From NCBI GenBank assembly GCA_002483105.1, contig DLHG01000010.1, forward strand, positions 186,001-250,000: a DNA stretch of 64,000 nt. The letters run 5' to 3'. The DNA comes from Bacteroidetes bacterium UBA7674 (lineage in GTDB: Bacteria; Bacteroidota; Bacteroidia; Chitinophagales; Chitinophagaceae). Positions 17,278 to 26,308 of the stretch are shown one piece after another. How positions within the stretch are numbered: position 1 is the first letter of the stretch; each line of letters begins with the position of its first letter. The position numbers were made by a program, and so were the translations under genes. The notes beneath the pieces were generated by a model. It was not told the DNA's origin. It ran no database searches and saw only the letters and a program-made list of their open reading frames with translations.

Positions 17278-19848
17278 ATGCTAAGGATACTTACCCTTAT
17301 TCTATTAACTATATCATTCCCCGTAGCTACATATGCCGGCATTGTAAAGGGCAAGGTAACAGATGACAAAGGCGAAATATTGCCGTTTGCCATTGTGTTT
17401 GTTAAAGGCAGCACCATAGGCACCAGCGCCAATGCCAACGGCGAGTATGAGCTCCACCTGAATGCGGGCACCTACCAGCTTACAGCGCAGTATATGGGTT
17501 ACAAGCAGACTGTACATAGTGTTACCATAAAGAATAATGAAACCATACAGAAGACCTTTGTGCTGAAAGACCAGGCATTGGAGATGAAAGAAGTAACCAT
17601 AAAGGATGAGGATCCTGCCTACTATATCATCCGCCAGGCTATTAAAAGAAGGAAGTTTCACCTGCAGCAGGTAAAATCTTTCCAGACCTCTATATACCTA
17701 AAGGGAGTACTGAGAAATAGGGCGCTAAAATTTGATGGAACACTAAAAGTAGTGGCCGGTAAGAATGCTGAAAAGGAAATAAGAGAGGATATGGGCATGG
17801 ACAGCAATGGTAAAGCTGTGATATACCTCTGCGAGGAAAAAGCAGATTACTATTCACAGGGAGATAAAGAGCGCACCGTTATCCGCTCCGTAAAAGAAAG
17901 CGGCAGCCCCAATGGGTTGGGCTTTTCGCAGATGCCATCTGTTATCACATTCTACGAGAACAACATCAACATCATAGACAATGTGAACCCACGCGGTTTT
18001 GTTTCACCTATCAGCGAGAATGCGCTCAACTACTACAAGTATATATATGAGGGTGAATTCAAAGAGAATGGATATACTATCAATAAAATAAAAGTAACAC
18101 CCAAAAGGCTGTATGAACCGCTCTTTGAAGGAACAATGTATATCTCCAGTGACGACTGGGCGATACATAGCCTTAACCTGCTGGCGACTAAAAAGAATGC
18201 ACTGGACTTCCTTGATACATTACGAATAGAGCAGGGCTTTCTTCCACTGGAAAAAGATGTATGGGTAGTAAAGAGCCAGGTGTTATACCCTACGCTGAGT
18301 ATATTCGGTTTTAACATTGGTGGTTACTTTGTGACCGTATATGACAACCAGAAAGTAAACCAACCAATACCGGACAGTATTTTCAACAACAAGATCACCA
18401 GTAGCTACGACAAGGATGCGAATAAGAAAGACAGCACTTACTGGACAGATCAGAGACCTATACCCCTTGCAGAAGATGAAGTGAAGGACTATGTGGTAAA
18501 AGACAGCATGAATGCTAAATGGAGTGACCCTGTGTATCTCGACTCGATGAGAAGAAAGCATAACAAATTTCAACCTACGGAATTGATACTAAGCGGATAT
18601 TCATATCGCACGAAGGAATACAAGCATACTTTTTCCATCAATCCCATTATCGGCTTCTTACCCGGTTCGGATGGCATGGTGAACTACAATACCGTAGAAG
18701 GCATTAATATCTCTCCCCGCCTCTACTGGGACCATACAATAGATACGGGTAAAATCCTCGAAGTGAAAGTAGCAACCCGTTATGGAGTAAGCAACCAGCA
18801 CTTTAATGCAATTGGCGGAATCAGCTATCGTCAGAATGATAAATACTGGCGCGGCAAAAACTGGCAAATAGGCGTTGATGGCGGAAGCTATGTATTTCAG
18901 TACAATCCTGACAACCCAATTGACCCCATATACAATGTATTCTCAACGCTCTTCTACCAGAAGAACCACATGAAGCTCTATGAGCGCATGCAGGGCACTC
19001 TATACTTCAGTAAGAACCATGGCAATGGCTTAAGGTGGAATGTACGTGCGTCTTTCCAGGAGCGATATCAATTGACAAATACCAACTTCTACTCGTGGGC
19101 AGGTACGGAGGTGCAACCCTTTACAGACAATACGCCTGCTCAACTGAAAACAGCCTTATGGACCACGCACCAGGCTGCTTTGGTAAAGGCAGGTATCATT
19201 TATAAACCCGGTTATACTTATACCCTCTACCCGGATTATAAGGTGGCCAATGGCAGCAGGTGGCCAACGTTCAGTGCCAACTACGAAAAGGGCATTTACG
19301 GTATCCTGGGGAGTGATGTAGACTTCGACAAATGGCGTGTAGGTATTTCCGACCAATTCAGGATGAAGTTAATGGGCAGCCTCTCATACAATATAGCAGC
19401 AGGTGGATTTATCAACAGCAAAGTAGTTGGCAGTCCTGACATGATGCACCTGAATGGAAACCAGATAATACTGGCATCCACTTATCTGCGTAGTTTTCAA
19501 AATCTTCCTTACTACACACACAGCAATACTGAGAGCATCTACGGAGAAGCGCATATAGAATACTCACTGAAAGGATTGCTGACAAATAAAATACCACTGA
19601 TGCGTCAGCTTCAATGGTATCTTATCCTTGGTACAAATACTTTCTATGCTAATAATGGCAATTACTACACGGAGGCGTTCGTAAGTATTGATAACATAGG
19701 TTACAAAATGCTGCGCTTATTCCGTGTTGACTTTGTACAGTCCTGGGACAGCTACAAGAGCAAACCATCATTTGCCGTACGCATTGGCCTGACCAACCTG
19801 ATACAATTTGGCTCCGGCAGGCGCTATGACAGCAACGACGAATGGTAA
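17278..19848 (+). CDS. DUF5686 outer-membrane protein with carboxypeptidase-regulatory-like N-domain
   Basis: 856 residues. Signal peptide ends near ATYAG. Residues about 20-100 form a CarboxypepD_reg-like beta-sandwich (GIVKGKVTDDKGEILPFAIVF), followed by a DUF5686 region and a long C-terminal beta-barrel rich in aromatic strand ends. This resembles TonB-receptor-related outer-membrane proteins found widely in Bacteroidota but lacks a plug. Function unknown; transport or cell-surface assembly is possible. It converges on the next gene with eight bases between stops. Confidence 0.85.
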   Translation: MLRILTLILLTISFPVATYAGIVKGKVTDDKGEILPFAIVFVKGSTIGTSANANGEYELHLNAGTYQLTAQYMGYKQTVHSVTIKNNETIQKTFVLKDQALEMKEVTIKDEDPAYYIIRQAIKRRKFHLQQVKSFQTSIYLKGVLRNRALKFDGTLKVVAGKNAEKEIREDMGMDSNGKAVIYLCEEKADYYSQGDKERTVIRSVKESGSPNGLGFSQMPSVITFYENNINIIDNVNPRGFVSPISENALNYYKYIYEGEFKENGYTINKIKVTPKRLYEPLFEGTMYISSDDWAIHSLNLLATKKNALDFLDTLRIEQGFLPLEKDVWVVKSQVLYPTLSIFGFNIGGYFVTVYDNQKVNQPIPDSIFNNKITSSYDKDANKKDSTYWTDQRPIPLAEDEVKDYVVKDSMNAKWSDPVYLDSMRRKHNKFQPTELILSGYSYRTKEYKHTFSINPIIGFLPGSDGMVNYNTVEGINISPRLYWDHTIDTGKILEVKVATRYGVSNQHFNAIGGISYRQNDKYWRGKNWQIGVDGGSYVFQYNPDNPIDPIYNVFSTLFYQKNHMKLYERMQGTLYFSKNHGNGLRWNVRASFQERYQLTNTNFYSWAGTEVQPFTDNTPAQLKTALWTTHQAALVKAGIIYKPGYTYTLYPDYKVANGSRWPTFSANYEKGIYGILGSDVDFDKWRVGISDQFRMKLMGSLSYNIAAGGFINSKVVGSPDMMHLNGNQIILASTYLRSFQNLPYYTHSNTESIYGEAHIEYSLKGLLTNKIPLMRQLQWYLILGTNTFYANNGNYYTEAFVSIDNIGYKMLRLFRVDFVQSWDSYKSKPSFAVRIGLTNLIQFGSGRRYDSNDEW

Positions 19849-19856
19849 ACGAACCA

Positions 19857-20564
19857 TTACAGCCTGATACCCACACCTAACCTTGCAGAGACCTGCATGG
19901 GGAAGGCTTCGAAGTTGGCCGTTCCGTAGCTGGCATTTCCTCCTAAAACAGGTGCAAGATCCTTTTGATGCGCAAACTCCATGGTGGCGACTGTTATCGG
20001 GATATTCAAATCAATGAACACTCTTTTAGAGACATTGTAGTTCAACCTGGGTGCCACGTATGCCCGCAAACCATAACGCTGGTCTGTCCGCGGGTAACTG
20101 GTTGAAGTGTACGGTACGTACCTGTCAACCAGTACATACGGATTGAGACCGGTACCTAATGATGGTTTTAATTTCCAGTCTTTCTTCTTAGCAAAGTTGA
20201 TGATGCTTTCATACCGCAATGAGATATCAGTTGTCATTATCTTCATTCCGATAATACTTACATTACCCCTGTAACTCCTATCGTCCCTCCTGTTGATGCT
20301 GAAAGACGATAATTCTATTTCACGCGAGTTACCTTTCTTGTCATTCCACATAAAGGCTATAGATGGTTTCAAAAGGGTCATGTCCTTTAACCTGTGAGTA
20401 GTCGATCCAGGGCCTACTCCGTTATATCTAACGGAATTCTGATAACCGAATGAATTATAGACCTTGATAGCATATTTGGGTGTGACCACCGCATTGTCGG
20501 TCTCCTGGGCACCTGCATGGAGGCTGCCTAACACAATAAATGATGATAAAATGGTGATTTTCAT
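19857..20564 (-). CDS. Hypothetical secreted protein, probable outer-membrane beta-barrel
   Basis: 235 residues with a signal peptide (ITILSSFIVLGSLHAGAQ). The mature part is rich in alternating hydrophobic strands (YGLRAYVAPRLNYNVSKRVFIDLNIPITV) and ends in LGVGIRL, a barrel-like terminal strand. No named family recognised. Role unknown. Confidence 0.6.
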   Translation of the reverse strand: MKITILSSFIVLGSLHAGAQETDNAVVTPKYAIKVYNSFGYQNSVRYNGVGPGSTTHRLKDMTLLKPSIAFMWNDKKGNSREIELSSFSINRRDDRSYRGNVSIIGMKIMTTDISLRYESIINFAKKKDWKLKPSLGTGLNPYVLVDRYVPYTSTSYPRTDQRYGLRAYVAPRLNYNVSKRVFIDLNIPITVATMEFAHQKDLAPVLGGNASYGTANFEAFPMQVSARLGVGIRL

Positions 20565-20687
20565 GAAAATTGGTTTTGAACAATAACGCTATAGCATCTA
20601 TATTATTATATAGTATGACAATCTATATGGCTATTAAGAGAAGGTGCTTAAAAAGTCGTAAATTACTGGAAGCTAAAAATCATACTT

Positions 20688-21308
20688 ATGAAATGGGCAT
20701 ATCATATCAAGCATAAGGTAAAAGCGACCGCTATTCTCTTCATCATTATACTGATAGTTGTCTTTGCGCAGATGAGCAACCGCGTGAGCGTTTCCGACCT
20801 GGATAGGTCTGTTTCGTCTATACACCAGGACAGGCTGATGCCGGCCACTTACATCTTTGAGATCAGCAATCATTTATATCAAAAAAGACTCGCGCAGGAA
20901 CACGCTACGAACACCACACCACAAACAGCCACCCACGACGAATCTATCGCCCTGCTGATCAAAAACTATGAAAGCACTTACTTAACTGTAAATGAAAAGA
21001 AAGCATGGTCGGAATTCAAAACATCGCTCGAAGGATATAATACGCACTATGCATCTGCAGGATACAACACCCCTGAATACGATAAAGCGTTCAATAAGGT
21101 AATAGCTTCACTCAGCGCATTGAATAACATACAAATAGGTGAAAGCAATAATATTCAGAAACAGTCGAAAAGCATTGTAGGGAATACCAATATGCTATTT
21201 GAGTTTGAAGCAGCGCTGCTCATCCTGTTATCGCTGTTTGCAATGGTGATCATTAGCATATCCGACAAAGCCCTGTTCTTCAAACCGAAAAAAGCATCGC
21301 TTAACTAA
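20688..21308 (+). CDS. MCP-type four-helix-bundle membrane protein without signalling domain
   Basis: 206 residues. TM1 at about 12-28 (ATAILFIIILIVVFAQM), a periplasmic helical domain to about 165, TM2 at about 168-192, and a 15-residue Lys-rich tail. The layout matches the 4HB_MCP ligand-binding module of chemoreceptors, but no HAMP or methyl-accepting domain follows. It may act as a small accessory sensor, or it may be a truncated receptor. No chemotaxis genes nearby. Confidence 0.65.
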   Translation: MKWAYHIKHKVKATAILFIIILIVVFAQMSNRVSVSDLDRSVSSIHQDRLMPATYIFEISNHLYQKRLAQEHATNTTPQTATHDESIALLIKNYESTYLTVNEKKAWSEFKTSLEGYNTHYASAGYNTPEYDKAFNKVIASLSALNNIQIGESNNIQKQSKSIVGNTNMLFEFEAALLILLSLFAMVIISISDKALFFKPKKASLN

Positions 21309-21315
21309 AGATGTT

Positions 21316-22104
21316 CTAGTTGGCCCCGGAAATGAGCGAGCCTTCGTTGAAGCTGCCTACGAACTTCTCCTTTATTATCTGGTCCATGCTGTAAAGCCCG
21401 GCGACCTTCTCTCGCAGGTATTTAATGCCGAATATTATTCCCTGTCCGAAAGCCGCCCTGTTGCTGGTTTCGTGTGTTAATCGGATAGTCTGGTTTGGAA
21501 GGCCAAAGATCACTTCATGTTTCCCTACGATACCGCCAATACGGATCGAGTTAACGTGCGTTTGGTGATCCAGTCCCAGCACATTGGCTATCCTAAGCGC
21601 CGTACCTGAAACTTCAGGCTTGTTCCTAAAATGTTCTTCTATTATCTCGATATCAGCCCACGGAGCTATCTTTTGCAGCACTTCAGAGATTACGATGAGA
21701 AAGTTGACACCGAGTGTGATATTCGGAGAGTACAACACACGTGCAGTTTTTGACAATTCCTCTATCTTCTGTATTCCTGTATCGGGATAATTGGATATGG
21801 CAGATATCAGGCCTTGTTTACTTTCCTTTATTGCTTCAAAATAGTCATCAATAGTACTGTAATGTGAAAAATCCACTACTATATCTACAGGATGCTCCTT
21901 AAAGAAATCTGCATAATTTAACCCTTCAGCGGAGATTATTTCTCCTTCATCTTTATGCAGGCCCAGTAGCTGTCCGGCATACTCACCCTCTTCAGAATGG
22001 GAACGCCTGACCACCCATTTTAAATTGATGTCAGGTTCATTGATCAATTCTCCTGCTATTACCTTACCTGTTTTACCGAAGCCCAGTAAACCTACATTAA
22101 CCAT
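21316..22104 (-). CDS. dapB: Divergent DapB-like 4-hydroxy-tetrahydrodipicolinate reductase
   Basis: 262 residues. N-terminal nucleotide motif VGLLGFGKTGKVIA and a C-terminal DapB domain. The catalytic block reads EHFRNKPEVSGTA: the His and Lys of the usual HHxxKxDAPSGTA are kept, but one residue is missing before SGTA and the first His is Glu. It should reduce HTPA with NAD(P)H in the diaminopimelate/lysine pathway; the divergence leaves room for another imine or enone substrate. No other lysine genes adjacent. Confidence 0.72.
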   Translation of the reverse strand: MVNVGLLGFGKTGKVIAGELINEPDINLKWVVRRSHSEEGEYAGQLLGLHKDEGEIISAEGLNYADFFKEHPVDIVVDFSHYSTIDDYFEAIKESKQGLISAISNYPDTGIQKIEELSKTARVLYSPNITLGVNFLIVISEVLQKIAPWADIEIIEEHFRNKPEVSGTALRIANVLGLDHQTHVNSIRIGGIVGKHEVIFGLPNQTIRLTHETSNRAAFGQGIIFGIKYLREKVAGLYSMDQIIKEKFVGSFNEGSLISGAN

Positions 22105-22416
22105 AACAAAACTGGTTTTTGTATCTCCCGATTGAACGCATCAGCGAAAATAATATAAACGGGAAAGTGTGTTACACAATAGAAACCGCTATGTGATGAA
22201 TAGTATGAAGCGGTAGTTACCGTATGGAAGATAGTGATAACTCATGAGTTTAATGATATAAACAAGCCTATAAATACAGCCGTAATATCAAACACGAAGA
22301 AAACCAATCATTTACACGATTTACATAGCTAATAAACAGGCATAGTTTTTATCAATTCATCTTGCCGCATGGCTGGTAACACTTAATATCCGATATTAGC
22401 TGAACAATATGCACTT
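22105..22416. other. Intergenic region of 312 bases
   Basis: Between divergent dapB-like and terC-like genes. It holds a 12-bp palindrome (AACTCATGAGTT, 22239-22250) and an ACCGCT/AGCGGT inverted pair near 22187-22216. No ORF of note and no clear -33/-7 pair. It may carry regulatory sites for either gene. Confidence 0.4.
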
Positions 22417-23202
22417 ATGATATTTCCTGATTTCGCCGATCCGTCCGTTTGGGTAAGTTTACTCACACTTACTTTCCTGGAGATAGTATTGGGTGTAGAT
22501 AATATAATCTTCATCTCAATCGTAGCTGACAAGCTTCCGCAGAACCAACAACGCAAAGCGAGAAACATCGGTTTGCTGCTGGCTATGTGCTTCCGTGTAG
22601 GATTGTTACTCACTATCAACTGGATTATCAGTCTGAAGGAACCATTGTTTACCATACCTGCGATGACAGTTTTAAAAAGCACGGAAATCGGCATCAGTAT
22701 TAAAGACCTGATACTGATAGCCGGAGGTATATTCCTGATATTCAAAAGCACACTGGAGATACACTATAAATTGCAAAAGCCCGATCACGATGACGAAAAA
22801 AGTGTAAAAAAAGCATATAGCTATGGTGCTGCGATAATACAAATAGTGCTGGTAGACGCCGTATTCTCCTTCGACTCTATACTTACAGCGATCGGATTGG
22901 TGGAGAACGTAATAACGATGATCATAGCCGTGGTTATCTCTATACTGATCATGATGGCGTTCGCGGGAAAAATTACACGTATCATTAACTCACAACCTAC
23001 ACTGCAAATGCTGGCACTCAGCTTCCTTGTGGTGATAGGAGTAGTATTGGTAGCCGATGGTATTCACCAGGAAATCAGCAAGAGCATCATATACTCCTGC
23101 CTTGCCTTCTCTTTGCTGGTAGAAGGTCTGAATATAAGACTCAGGAAGAAAAGAGAATACATTACCCTGAATAAGCAGGATGAAGTTGATAAGATGAAAT
23201 AA
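22417..23202 (+). CDS. TerC-family integral membrane protein
   Basis: 261 residues, about seven membrane segments. The family hallmark LEIVLGVDNIIFISIV at the N-terminus and a second acidic motif (VDAVFSFDSILTAIG) mid-protein match TerC/Alx metal-associated exporters. Members are linked to Mn2+ efflux and to metalation of exported proteins. Cytoplasmic hydrophilic linker at about 125-145 (DHDDEKSVKK). Followed after 39 bases by a beta-barrel gene. Confidence 0.9.
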   Translation: MIFPDFADPSVWVSLLTLTFLEIVLGVDNIIFISIVADKLPQNQQRKARNIGLLLAMCFRVGLLLTINWIISLKEPLFTIPAMTVLKSTEIGISIKDLILIAGGIFLIFKSTLEIHYKLQKPDHDDEKSVKKAYSYGAAIIQIVLVDAVFSFDSILTAIGLVENVITMIIAVVISILIMMAFAGKITRIINSQPTLQMLALSFLVVIGVVLVADGIHQEISKSIIYSCLAFSLLVEGLNIRLRKKREYITLNKQDEVDKMK

Positions 23203-23241
23203 ATCGCCTTCTGCGGCGTTCTTGTACCAAACCGTTTCCTA

Positions 23242-23952
23242 TTGAGGCTATTAGTGGTAATCATATCATTGTTCGTACTTACCACTACCACTCTTTTCGG
23301 TCAGGTAGAGGTTTCTGCAAACCTTGAACTGGGCTATCCGTTCATGACCAACCAATACAACAGCAAACTACTCTACAACCAATTGACACCCGGAGTGCGC
23401 TTAGGCCTCAGCTACAAGCCGGAGGATACACAGTTTTTCCCTACCCTTCATTACGCCTTCGGCAGAACAAAGCTTCCGCTCAGGGAACTAGGCAAGAATG
23501 TAGCCGTAATGGAACTCAACTATCAGAACCTTATGCTCAGCGGCAACTTTGTGATCCATTATGAGGATTACAGCCAGCTATATATCTACGGTGGAATTGG
23601 TGTGGTGCAGCTAAAGAACAAGGGACTTGTCGTTAGCGGGCGGGATGGCAACCAGATAACAGCCAAAATAGATTCATCGGCCAATATTGATAAACGCTAT
23701 CCTGCCATCAACCTGGGCTTTGAGTATGTTGTTGGCAATACGATGAACAACAACATATATATCAGCGTGGGCGTGAATGTTCAATACTGGTATTTTGTGA
23801 CCAACAGGAACAACTACTTCCTGGATATTACCGAGGCAAACGGGAACAGTTACATCACCGAAAGCGCCCTTACAGGTCATGCATTCGTCCCTTACTTTTA
23901 TATGTCCTTACACTATATGCTGAACAGGGATATGTTCAGGAAGGGAAGATAA
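23242..23952 (+). CDS. Outer-membrane beta-barrel protein, TTG start
   Basis: 236 residues with a signal peptide (LLVVIISLFVLTTTTLFGQ). No in-frame ATG precedes the hydrophobic core, so TTG at 23242 is the likely start. The mature part has repeated amphipathic strands (GVRLGLSYKPED, LYIYGGIGVVQLKN, PFFYMSLHYML-like end). Role unknown. Lies 30 bases before the acyl-CoA-binding protein gene. Confidence 0.65.
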   Translation: MRLLVVIISLFVLTTTTLFGQVEVSANLELGYPFMTNQYNSKLLYNQLTPGVRLGLSYKPEDTQFFPTLHYAFGRTKLPLRELGKNVAVMELNYQNLMLSGNFVIHYEDYSQLYIYGGIGVVQLKNKGLVVSGRDGNQITAKIDSSANIDKRYPAINLGFEYVVGNTMNNNIYISVGVNVQYWYFVTNRNNYFLDITEANGNSYITESALTGHAFVPYFYMSLHYMLNRDMFRKGR

Positions 23953-23982
23953 TGATTACTTTTATTGGCCAAATAAAACAAC

Positions 23983-24240
23983 ATGGATTTACAACAAGAA
24001 TTTGAACAAGCGGAAATAGACGTGAACAACCTTAGTTCAAGGCCATCAAATGATATACTCCTTCAGTTGTACTCGCTGCATAAGCAATCGAAAGTAGGTG
24101 ATGTAAATATCGACCCTCCATCTAATCCATTTGATATCATTGGTAAGGCCAAATATCAGGCATGGGCACAACAAAAGGGCAAATCAAAAGAAGATTGTAT
24201 GAAAGAATATATAGCCCTTGTGCAAAAACTAAAGGGCTAA
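23983..24240 (+). CDS. Acyl-CoA-binding protein (ACBP)
   Basis: 85 residues, full-length ACBP fold. The conserved YSLHKQSKVGDVN and GKAKYQAWAQQKGKSKED motifs carry the Tyr/Lys residues that bind the acyl-CoA head group. It should buffer or ferry cytosolic long-chain acyl-CoA. ACBPs are universal in eukaryotes and patchy in bacteria. Short spacing from the upstream OMP gene suggests cotranscription; it ends in a strong terminator. Confidence 0.92.
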   Translation: MDLQQEFEQAEIDVNNLSSRPSNDILLQLYSLHKQSKVGDVNIDPPSNPFDIIGKAKYQAWAQQKGKSKEDCMKEYIALVQKLKG

Positions 24241-24243
24241 AAG

Positions 24244-24275
24244 AAAAGTCCGGCCCAAAATGGGCCGGACTTTTT
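24244..24275 (+). terminator. Bidirectional terminator
   Basis: AAAAGTCCGGCCC / GGGCCGGACTTTT with a 5-base loop. T-runs on both strands serve the ACBP gene and the convergent DUF6799-like gene. Confidence 0.88.
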
Positions 24276-24296
24276 ACTATAATATTTTACTTCCGG

Positions 24297-24614
24297 CTAT
24301 TTTGCGGGAGTAGCTTCTATTTTACTTTCTGCAATTATTACTTGTCCTTCTTTCATTTTGGTAGCAACGCCTGAACTCAATACAACGGTTCCGTCTGCTT
24401 TCACCAGGTCACCATTACCGGTCACCACGTTTCCTTGCAGGGCTATTTCTTTACCATTAGTAACCAGGATGGTTTTACCATCTTTCATTATCACTTGTTC
24501 GCCCTTCAGCAATACTTTGTCATTAGCAGATACCCCGTTAGCGCTCTGTGCACTTGCTGAATAGCCTGCAAAAGAAAACGCCACAACGGCAAGACATGTA
24601 ATTATTTGTTTCAT
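24297..24614 (-). CDS. DUF6799-like small secreted protein
   Basis: About 105 residues from ATG at 24614, which gives signal peptide KQIITCLAVVAFSFAGYSASAQ; an ATG 13 codons upstream is less likely. The mature region repeats short beta units (MKDGKTILVTNGKEIAL, VKADGTVVLSSG) typical of DUF6799. Envelope location inferred; function unknown. Confidence 0.68.
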   Translation of the reverse strand: MKQIITCLAVVAFSFAGYSASAQSANGVSANDKVLLKGEQVIMKDGKTILVTNGKEIALQGNVVTGNGDLVKADGTVVLSSGVATKMKEGQVIIAESKIEATPAK

Positions 24615-24753
24615 ATTGGCTCTTTTAGTGTCCCCAAGATAGGATTTTATCATTTCTTATGGTATAAATCGGAAGTTATTTTAAAAACATTGTATAAAGA
24701 ATACGAACTTTGTATCTCTAACACAGGATCATATTAACCTGAAATTGATAACT

Positions 24754-25698
24754 ATGAGATTACCAATAAAAACTATCGTATCCCTGGTATTACTGGCTGG
24801 AACTAACAGTTTCGCACAGCCGGTCCTCAACGGGCAATTACCGGACATTGGCTTTTCAGCCCCTATGTATCTGGGCACTAATATTACAAGTGCCGGCACT
24901 GGCGGTGCCGGGGTTGAGTGGGACTTTGGCTTTCAGTCCACCTTTAACTTTCTCGGTTACCTGGAATATACAGAAGTCGCGAACACTGAATTTGCAGATG
25001 ACTTTATTACCTGCAACCTTGTTGCCCGGAAAAGGATATCAGGCGATACTACCTATACATACTATACAGACTTCGGCAACTATGTAGAAATATACGGCGA
25101 GAATATGGGCGCTCCGGCAGCAAATAAATATACCACTGATAAGAAGATGCTTTGGGATTTCCCGATGAACTATGGTGACAGCCTGGTGGATACCTGGCAG
25201 AGCTTAACAACTTCAGGAACCATAAGAAGGTATTATGACGGTTATGGTACGCTCATCACCAACTTCTATGAATTTCACAATGTTGCCCGTATTAAAAATG
25301 TGGATAGCTTTTTAGTAGGTGCCAACATGGTAGGACGGACCAGTTATACATGGTACACTACCGATGCTCTGTTACCCGTAGCTCATTTTGAGGACAACGG
25401 CCAACAGATGACGATACTGAAAATGTTCCCTGTATCTGTAGGTAATACATCACGTGAGAATAACATCGTGCGTTGGGCTCCAAATCCATTCAGTGAAAGG
25501 ACAACACTCTTAATGGACAATGTTGTTCCCGGCACCAAACTCATACTCACCAATGCTTTAGGCCAGGTAGTGATGCAACAGGAAGTAAATAGCAACAGCA
25601 CCACTATTAACAGGAACGGCCTTAACAGCGGGATCTACTTTTACAAGGTTCACAGCAATGAAGGCATTGCCGCAAAAGGAAAACTAGTAATAGAATAA
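24754..25698 (+). CDS. Secreted T9SS cargo protein of unknown function
   Basis: About 314 residues from ATG at 24754. Signal peptide ends at NSFAQ. No catalytic domain seen in the body (about 20-235); the C-terminus is a type A sorting domain (WAPNPFSERTTLLM ... GKLVIE). Its TAA stop overlaps the rimM ATG by one base, an odd link between a surface protein and a ribosome-maturation gene. Confidence 0.8.
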   Translation: MRLPIKTIVSLVLLAGTNSFAQPVLNGQLPDIGFSAPMYLGTNITSAGTGGAGVEWDFGFQSTFNFLGYLEYTEVANTEFADDFITCNLVARKRISGDTTYTYYTDFGNYVEIYGENMGAPAANKYTTDKKMLWDFPMNYGDSLVDTWQSLTTSGTIRRYYDGYGTLITNFYEFHNVARIKNVDSFLVGANMVGRTSYTWYTTDALLPVAHFEDNGQQMTILKMFPVSVGNTSRENNIVRWAPNPFSERTTLLMDNVVPGTKLILTNALGQVVMQQEVNSNSTTINRNGLNSGIYFYKVHSNEGIAAKGKLVIE

Positions 25699-26207
25699 TG
25701 ATAAGAGTCGGGAAAATAGTTGCCACACATGGCCTGCAGGGTGCCGTGGTAATGACGCACGTAATAGGACACTCAGATTGGTTGAAAAAAGAAATGCCGC
25801 TCTTTATAGAACTAAATAAAGAAAGTTATATCCCATACTTTATTGAAGAATTCAAAGCTACCAATCATGAAGAGTACATAGTGAACCTGGAAGAAGTGGA
25901 CCAGATGGAGCAGGCGAAGAAGTTCATAGGCAAGAATGTGTACGCACAGGAAGAAATACTGGCCGACAAAGCTGCCGATTCTCCCCTGCTTTGGATAGGA
26001 TTCGAAGTAACAGACAGGAAGCATGGCAAACTTGGAATAATTGACGACATAATGCTCACTGCTAACCAATGGCTGGCACAACTCACCTATAAGGATTCTG
26101 AAGTATTGATACCATTGATAGAGCAAACAATAGATGGTGTCGACCTGAAGAAGAAAAAAATGCAGGTAAATTTGCCGGATGGTCTACTCGAGGTTTATAC
26201 AGGTTGA
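25698..26207 (+). CDS. rimM: Ribosome maturation factor RimM
   Basis: 169 residues. N-terminal RimM domain (MIRVGKIVATHGLQGAVV) and C-terminal PRC-barrel (GFEVTDRKHGKLGIIDDI, VLIPL). Binds S19 and helps 30S subunit head maturation. Start coupled to the upstream T9SS gene (TAATG). trmD follows after 101 bases and rplS after that, but rpsP, the usual first gene of this cluster, is not here. Confidence 0.93.
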   Translation: MIRVGKIVATHGLQGAVVMTHVIGHSDWLKKEMPLFIELNKESYIPYFIEEFKATNHEEYIVNLEEVDQMEQAKKFIGKNVYAQEEILADKAADSPLLWIGFEVTDRKHGKLGIIDDIMLTANQWLAQLTYKDSEVLIPLIEQTIDGVDLKKKKMQVNLPDGLLEVYTG

Positions 26208-26281
26208 ACCCGGATTTTAAAAGGATTTATTGGATCAGCCACGGCTCCTTTTACCCTTTTAACTTTCTACCCCCATTATCT

Positions 26282-26306
26282 TTTTGACTTTTGAATTTTG
26301 ACTTTT
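26282..26306 (+). repeat. U-rich direct repeat before trmD
   Basis: TTTTGACTTTT occurs twice (26282 and 26296), 14 bases apart, ending three bases before the trmD ATG. Could affect translation of trmD; may be chance in a T-rich leader. Confidence 0.4.
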
Positions 26307-26308
26307 AA

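Noticed and set aside
20688..21308. Chemoreceptor
   Set aside because: Only a four-helix sensor and two membrane segments; no HAMP or methyl-accepting signalling domain and no che genes.
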